64,000 nucleotides of DNA from assembly GCF_001427875.1 (NCBI RefSeq), contig NZ_LMHK01000001.1:1650892-1714891 (forward strand). Direction: 5' to 3'. This document shows, in pieces, positions 59,329 through 64,000 of the stretch; the stretch's first letter is position 1, and each line of letters starts with the position of its first letter. A program made the translations under genes and the position numbers. Under the pieces are notes generated by a model. That model was given only the letters and a program-made list of their open reading frames with translations. It made no database searches and was not told the DNA's origin. Origin of the DNA: Devosia sp. Root685. Its GTDB lineage: Bacteria; Pseudomonadota; Alphaproteobacteria; Rhizobiales; Devosiaceae.

Positions 59329-61617
59329 TCAGGTTGCCGCTTGCGCCAGCGTCAGCCGTGCCACCGGCACGCGATAGGGCGCGCAACTGACATAGTCGAC
59401 CCCCAGCCCCGAGAAGAACTTTAGGGACACCGGATCGCCCGCATGCTCCCCGCAAATGCCGATTTTCAGCCGTGGATTGGCCGCCCGGCCGCGCTGGATG
59501 GCGATGGAAATCATTTCGCCCACGCCCTTTTCATCAATGGTGACAAAGGGATCGCGCTCATAGATGCCCTTGCGCTGATAGACCGTCAGAAAGGTCGGCG
59601 CATCGTCGCGCGAAATGCCAAAAGTCGTCTGCGTCAGGTCATTGGTGCCAAAGGAAATGAAATCGACCATGCCGGCAATATCCCCGGCCCTGAGGCAAGC
59701 GCGCGGCAATTCGATCATCGTCCCGAAGGAGAATTTCACCTTCTCGGATTTGTTGAGCCCCGAATTGGCGACGATGGCCATGGTGCGTTCGCGCACCCAG
59801 GCGACCTCGCTGGCCGTCGAAACAAAGGGCACCATCACTTCCACCGGAATAGGCTTGTTCAGCCGCTCGCTGGCCTCCCGCGCCCCGGCAATCACCGCCT
59901 GCATCTGCATCTGCAGAATTTCGGGATAGGTGATGGCCAGCCGCACGCCACGATGCCCGAGCATCGGATTGACCTCGGCAATGCGTTCGAGCCGCAGCCG
60001 CAGCGCCCGCACCGCCACACCGAGCGAAGCCGCCGTCTCCTCGATCTCTTCATCGTTACGCGGCAAAAACTCGTGCAAGGGCGGATCGAACAGACGCACC
60101 GTCACCGGCAGCCCACCCATCACCGAGAACAGCGCCGAATAGTCGCCGGTCTGGAAATCGACGAGGCCGTTGACCGCCAGGCTACGCGCCTCTTCGTCCT
60201 CAGAGAGGATCATGCGCCGCAGCGCCACCAGACGTTCGGGCGAAAAGAACATATGCTCGGACCGCGCGAGCCCTATGCCTTCCGCACCAAAACTCAGCGC
60301 CGTTGCCGCGGATTCGACCGTTTCCACATTAGTGCGCACCGCAATCGATCGGCTGGCATCCGACCAGCCAAGCAGCGTCCCGATATTGCCCCCGATATGC
60401 GGCTGGGCCAGCGGCAGCGTGCCGAGATAAATCGAGCCATCGCTGCCATCGATGGTCAGTCGATCACCCGGCCGCAATTCGCGCGACCCGATGCGACACA
60501 CCATCTCCACCGTATCGACCGACAGCGTCCGCACGCCCGCCACGCAGGGTTTTCCGGTGATACGCGCGATCACGCCCGCATGGCTGGTCATGCCGCCACG
60601 CGCCGTCAGAATACCCGTCGCCGCCTTCATGCCCTCAATGTCGGCCGGCCCGGTTTCATTGACCACCAGAATGCAATGTTTTCCGCGCGCCCGCAGCCGC
60701 GCCGCATCCTCGGCGGAAAATGTAATGATGCCGCTCGCCGCACCCGGCGAGACGCCAAGCCCCGTGGCAATCGGGGTGACATCCTCGGTCGATTTGATGC
60801 GCGGATGCAGCAATTGCGGCAGGCGGTTGGGATCGACGCGGCTGACGGCATTGTGCGGCGACCAGATCTTGCTGTGCACGCGATCGACTGCCGCTTCGAG
60901 TTCCGCCGCCGCCGAAGCCTGCACTGGCCGCGCCGAGAGAAACTGCACCTTGCCCTTCTGAATGGCGACGAGGCAGGCCATGTGCCGCCCGGCCTTGGCA
61001 TCGAGCAGCGAAATCAACGACCCCACGGATTCGGGCAAGCGCGGCAGCGGCGCGCCATTGAGCGGCGCCGGGCCCAGCGCGCCGGTCGCGGCATTGCGGG
61101 TGAGAAACTGCTCGAGCTCGCCCTCGGCCGTCGCCTGAATGAGCACGATCTGGCGGGCGCGATCGTCTTCGCCGCGAAAATTCGCCCAGCCGCCCTGTGA
61201 AAAACCATAGCTTTCAAAGGCCTGCTTGATGGCCTTGGCCAGCGGCCGCGTCGGATCGACGGAGTCTTCGGGCGCCGTCGGTGCGGCAATGCCGATGCGT
61301 GCCGGCTGCAAGCCGCTATTGTGGCTACCCGCGGACGTGCGCACCACCAGCAAGGGCGCCTTGCCGTCCTTGGTCACGAGCTTGAAGAGACAGGCGATCC
61401 AGTGGGTGCGCAGCCGCGTATCGAGCCGCGTGCGCTCGGCCTGCAAGGCATCCCAGGCCGCCCGGGTAATCGCAATGGTCGGAACGGTCGGAAAACCAGC
61501 CTCGCCGACGCGAAAAATCCACCGCGCCTTGCCGGCAAGCAGCTTCAATTGGGCGGCGGTGAGGTTTGCCTTCCCCTCGGCGGGGGCAATCGCAAACATT
61601 TCCTGCGCAAGACTCAC
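59329..61617 (-). CDS. Pyruvate phosphate dikinase-like protein with shortened nucleotide-binding end
   Basis: 762 residues, about 110 fewer than usual PPDK. The swivelling phosphohistidine domain (TARGGMTSHAGVIARITG, H346) and the PEP/pyruvate TIM barrel (GTMIELPRACL, FGTNDLTQTTFGISRDDA, catalytic C722 in ICGEHAGDP, FFSGLGVDYVSCAPYRVPVA) are well kept. The N-terminal ATP-grasp region is strongly diverged: VRTSAGSHNSGL stands where VRSGA-x-SMPGMMD would be expected. It may not bind ATP in the normal way, or may act as a PEP-synthase-like or regulatory paralogue. Monocistronic, divergent from ispH. Confidence 0.85.
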   Translation of the reverse strand: MSLAQEMFAIAPAEGKANLTAAQLKLLAGKARWIFRVGEAGFPTVPTIAITRAAWDALQAERTRLDTRLRTHWIACLFKLVTKDGKAPLLVVRTSAGSHNSGLQPARIGIAAPTAPEDSVDPTRPLAKAIKQAFESYGFSQGGWANFRGEDDRARQIVLIQATAEGELEQFLTRNAATGALGPAPLNGAPLPRLPESVGSLISLLDAKAGRHMACLVAIQKGKVQFLSARPVQASAAAELEAAVDRVHSKIWSPHNAVSRVDPNRLPQLLHPRIKSTEDVTPIATGLGVSPGAASGIITFSAEDAARLRARGKHCILVVNETGPADIEGMKAATGILTARGGMTSHAGVIARITGKPCVAGVRTLSVDTVEMVCRIGSRELRPGDRLTIDGSDGSIYLGTLPLAQPHIGGNIGTLLGWSDASRSIAVRTNVETVESAATALSFGAEGIGLARSEHMFFSPERLVALRRMILSEDEEARSLAVNGLVDFQTGDYSALFSVMGGLPVTVRLFDPPLHEFLPRNDEEIEETAASLGVAVRALRLRLERIAEVNPMLGHRGVRLAITYPEILQMQMQAVIAGAREASERLNKPIPVEVMVPFVSTASEVAWVRERTMAIVANSGLNKSEKVKFSFGTMIELPRACLRAGDIAGMVDFISFGTNDLTQTTFGISRDDAPTFLTVYQRKGIYERDPFVTIDEKGVGEMISIAIQRGRAANPRLKIGICGEHAGDPVSLKFFSGLGVDYVSCAPYRVPVARLTLAQAAT

Positions 61618-61721
61618 CGTAAAACCGTCCCTGACATCATTGTGACCTCATACTGCCTCAGGCTTCGGTGCGGCTGCAACAGCACTTGACTTGGCCCGAC
61701 GCGGAAAGCATCTGATCTCTC

Positions 61722-62693
61722 ATGGAAAAACGGCCACATCTCGATATTCTGTTATGCGCACCGCGCGGATTTTGCGCGGGCGTCGATCGCGCCATCCAGA
61801 TCGTGGAGCTGGCGCTGCAGAAATACGGCGCTCCGGTCTATGTGCGCCATGCCATTGTGCATAATAAATATGTGGTGGAAGGCCTTAAGGCCAAGGGCGC
61901 CGTCTTCGTCGAAGAGCTCGACGAAATCCCCGAAACCGAGGCGCCCGTCGTCTTTTCCGCCCATGGCGTGCCCAAAAGCGTGCCGGCCGACGCCAAATCG
62001 CGAAACATGTTCTTCCTCGATGCCACCTGCCCGCTGGTCAGCAAGGTGCATGTGGAGGCCTCGCGCCATTTCGAGGAAGGCCACGAAATCGTGCTTATCG
62101 GCCATGCCGGTCACCCCGAAGTGATCGGCACCATGGGCCAGTTGCCCGCAGGCGCCGTCACGCTGATCGAGACGGTCGCCGATGCCAATGTCTTCACCCC
62201 GAAAAATCCGGAAACCCTGGCCTTCGTGACGCAGACGACGCTCAGCGTCGATGACACGCGCGAAATCGTCGCGGCGCTCCGCGCGCGCTTCCCGGCGATC
62301 AACGGGCCGCACAAGGAAGACATCTGCTACGCCACTACCAATCGCCAGGAATCGATCAAAGCCGTGGCCCCGCTGGTCGACGCGATGATCGTTGTCGGTT
62401 CGCCGCACTCGTCCAATTCGCAGCGCCTCGTCGAAGTGGCCCTGCGCAGCGGCTGCAAGGTCGCGACCCTCGTTGATCGCGCCAGCGAGATCGACTGGTC
62501 GCTTTATGGCGATATAAGAACTCTCGGCGTCAGCGCCGGCGCCTCGGCACCCGAAAGCCTGGTCGAAGAGGTGATCGACGCCTTTGCCGCGCGCTATGAG
62601 GTTGCGGTCGAAACCAAGACCACGGCGGAAGAGAACATCGCCTTCAACATCCCCAAAGTGCTGCGCAATCTCGAAGTGGCCTCGGGGCGATGA
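61722..62693 (+). CDS. ispH: 4-Hydroxy-3-methylbut-2-enyl diphosphate reductase (IspH)
   Basis: 323-residue [4Fe-4S] enzyme, last step of the MEP isoprenoid pathway. The three cluster cysteines lie in [28 protein letters not shown] and [11 protein letters not shown]. Substrate-binding EHG/TTN and SHSSNS-type segments ([13 protein letters not shown]) are present. First gene of an ispH-GNAT-rnhA unit with a 4-bp overlap to the next gene. Confidence 0.97.
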   Translation: MEKRPHLDILLCAPRGFCAGVDRAIQIVELALQKYGAPVYVRHAIVHNKYVVEGLKAKGAVFVEELDEIPETEAPVVFSAHGVPKSVPADAKSRNMFFLDATCPLVSKVHVEASRHFEEGHEIVLIGHAGHPEVIGTMGQLPAGAVTLIETVADANVFTPKNPETLAFVTQTTLSVDDTREIVAALRARFPAINGPHKEDICYATTNRQESIKAVAPLVDAMIVVGSPHSSNSQRLVEVALRSGCKVATLVDRASEIDWSLYGDIRTLGVSAGASAPESLVEEVIDAFAARYEVAVETKTTAEENIAFNIPKVLRNLEVASGR

Positions 62694-63211
62694 TCGATCT
62701 CTTCGAGACCGAGCGCCTTGTCCTGTCGGGCTGGCGCCAAGATCAGCTTGATGATCTCATGGCGCTGCATGGCAATCCCAACATTTCCCGCTATCTCAGC
62801 GTTTCGGGAGCGCCCTGGACGCGCGAACAGGCAGCATCCGCCCTGTCGCACTGGATCGAGCTTTTTGAAAAGCACCAGTTCGGCAAGCTGCGGCTTCGCC
62901 GGAAATTCGATGGGGCCTTTGTCGGCAGGGCCGGTTTCGGCATTTATCCCCCTACTGGTGAACCCGAGATAGGCTATGCGCTCCTCGAAGAACATCATGG
63001 GCAAGGCTATGCGAAAGAAGCGGCGGCGGGATTGCGAGACTGGTTCTTCGCCAAGAACAAGGGCGAGCATTTCATCGGCATGGCCGACGTCCGCAACGCT
63101 CCCTCCCTTGCCATCCTCGGCAAGATCGGGATGCAAAGGACCCATGTCGCAACCGACCATGTCGGCATCACCTGCCAGTTTCATGTCTTGAGGCGCCCCA
63201 GCAATGTCTGA
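62690..63211 (+). CDS. GNAT acetyltransferase, RimJ/RimL-like
   Basis: 173-residue N-acetyltransferase. Begins [20 protein letters not shown], typical of the RimJ/RimL group. The acetyl-CoA loop region is [16 protein letters not shown]. Start overlaps the ispH stop (ATGA), and its end overlaps rnhA by 8 bp, so the three are cotranslated. Substrate unknown. Confidence 0.88.
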   Translation: MIDLFETERLVLSGWRQDQLDDLMALHGNPNISRYLSVSGAPWTREQAASALSHWIELFEKHQFGKLRLRRKFDGAFVGRAGFGIYPPTGEPEIGYALLEEHHGQGYAKEAAAGLRDWFFAKNKGEHFIGMADVRNAPSLAILGKIGMQRTHVATDHVGITCQFHVLRRPSNV

Positions 63212-63677
63212 GCCGGTCATCATCCACACCGACGGCGCCTGTTCGGGCAATCCCGGCCCCGGCGGCTGGGGCGCCATTCTGCAATTTGGCCAGCACCGCA
63301 AGGAATTGAAGGGCGGCGAAGCGCTGACGACGAACAACAAGATGGAGCTGACCGCGGCCATCGAGGCGCTCAACGCCCTCTCCCGGCCCTGCACAGTCGA
63401 AATCCATACCGACAGCCAATATGTGAAAAACGGCGTCCAGAGCTGGATCCACGGCTGGAAGAAAAACGGCTGGCGCACCGCCGACAAAAAGCCGGTGAAA
63501 AACGTCGAACTCTGGCAGGCGCTCGATGAAGCCACGAGGCGCCACGACATTTCCTGGCACTGGGTCAAAGGCCACGCCGGCGACGAGCTTAACGAGCGCG
63601 CCGACGAACTCGCCCGCGAAGGCATGGCCCCCTTCAAGCAGAAAAAGGCGCCCGAAAGCTTCGCACCGCCTTTTTGA
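63204..63677 (+). CDS. rnhA: Ribonuclease HI
   Basis: 157-residue RNase HI, which cleaves RNA in RNA-DNA hybrids. The catalytic acidic residues are in [39 protein letters not shown] and the C-terminal [12 protein letters not shown]. The handle region [19 protein letters not shown] is intact. Third gene of the ispH unit, an arrangement common in alphaproteobacteria. Confidence 0.97.
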   Translation: MSEPVIIHTDGACSGNPGPGGWGAILQFGQHRKELKGGEALTTNNKMELTAAIEALNALSRPCTVEIHTDSQYVKNGVQSWIHGWKKNGWRTADKKPVKNVELWQALDEATRRHDISWHWVKGHAGDELNERADELAREGMAPFKQKKAPESFAPPF

Positions 63678-63694
63678 GCTGTTTCGCTGCTCCC

Positions 63695-63825
63695 CAGTAG
63701 TCCTCATGGTGAGGTGCGCCGCAGAGCGGCGCCTCGAACCACGAGGGCGTGGCACTACAGCATCGGGACATGCCCTCGCCCTTCGAGGCTCGCCTTCGGC
63801 CAGCGCCTCAGGATGAGGACTACTG
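63695..63825. repeat. Mosaic intergenic repeat, type F
   Basis: 131-bp inverted unit with ends CAGTAGTCCTCATG and the complementary ATGAGGACTACTG. Inner modules are GCGCCGCAGAGCGGCGC and CCCTCGCCCTTCGAGGCTCG. Only one copy in this window. Lies between convergent rnhA and the gene at the window edge. Confidence 0.85.
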
Positions 63826-63841
63826 TACCAACGGCAGCGCC

Positions 63842-64000
63842 CTAAGCCCGCTTCGGCAACACGCCCTTGATCGCCTTCAAGCCCGGCGCGATCACATATC
63901 CCGCCACCGGGATCAGCAACGCGCCGAGGACCAGGCCAAAGAAGAAATCGACGAATGCCGTGGCAAACCATCCGGCCACGGCTGCAATGGCCGGAAACGT
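63842..64000 (-). CDS. Membrane protein, C-terminal fragment
   Basis: The frame is open to the window edge and ends at the stop 63842-63844, giving the last 52 residues. They include a hydrophobic stretch FFFGLVLGALLIPVAGYVIA and a basic tail KAIKGVLPKRA. It is the C-terminus of an integral membrane protein. The family cannot be told from this fragment. Confidence 0.6.
   Translation of the reverse strand, partial: TFPAIAAVAGWFATAFVDFFFGLVLGALLIPVAGYVIAPGLKAIKGVLPKRA

Noticed and set aside
59443..61200. 585-residue open frame opposite the PPDK-like gene
   Set aside because: Arg/His-rich antisense translation with no domain. The opposite strand encodes a conserved enzyme.

Overview
The window is high-GC, gene-dense bacterial chromosome, most likely from an alphaproteobacterium of the order Hyphomicrobiales. 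A Devosia-like genus is my best guess. The reasons are the rhizobial-type rhamnose locus (rhaR-S-T-P facing rhaD-I), a TIGR02301 family protein, a DUF1127 protein, an FnrN-type regulator with an N-terminal cysteine cluster, and several families of rhizobia-style mosaic intergenic repeats. I see no insertion sequence, prophage or CRISPR array.

Layout. 1-7,660: L-rhamnose uptake and catabolism, with a DeoR-type regulator, CUT2 importer, rhamnose isomerase and the bifunctional aldolase/dehydrogenase RhaD. 7,900-10,610: a DUF5680 protein, a LysR regulator, Cys-tRNA(Pro) deacylase and a DUF1127 protein. 10,800-18,200: the cytochrome bd oxidase module, cydA-cydB-cydX facing its maturation exporter cydD-cydC, with a near-consensus FNR box between them and an FNR-type regulator just beyond. 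18,350-22,770: copper handling (copA-cueR-copZ behind a CueR-type promoter, a DUF305 protein) and an ArsR/SRPBCC pair. 22,880-27,690: a LacI-controlled CUT2 sugar importer with tandem operators. 27,730-30,185: an MHYT-GGDEF-EAL c-di-GMP enzyme.

30,287-36,165 is the most interesting region. It is a co-directional minus-strand operon with a luciferase-like F420 oxidoreductase, an F420-dependent glucose-6-phosphate dehydrogenase (all active-site residues I could check are present), the F420-0:gamma-glutamyl ligase CofE, and a binding-protein/permease/ATPase importer resembling the proposed F420-0 importer of some actinobacteria. No genes for making the deazaflavin head group are present in the window. 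The arrangement suggests the cell imports F420-0, adds its glutamate tail, reduces it with glucose-6-phosphate and uses it in a reductase. A divergent MFS transporter shares the promoter region.

36,380-49,800 holds tRNA-Pro(CGG), a HipBA module with three palindromic operators, DNA topoisomerase IB, BioY, a metallo-beta-lactamase-fold hydrolase, AroC, a histidine phosphatase, an FAD-linked oxidase, a PIN/Phd toxin-antitoxin pair, a hemerythrin-like protein, an SRAP protein and a Nudix hydrolase. 49,800-64,000 holds an EmrAB-type efflux operon with its MarR regulator, dihydroorotase, YgfZ, an HD hydrolase, a SleB-type cell wall hydrolase, a PPDK-like protein with a shortened nucleotide-binding end, and ispH-GNAT-rnhA. 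At least six kinds of hairpin-forming mosaic repeat sit between genes, mostly at operon ends. In two places the repeat itself appears to supply the start region of the next gene.
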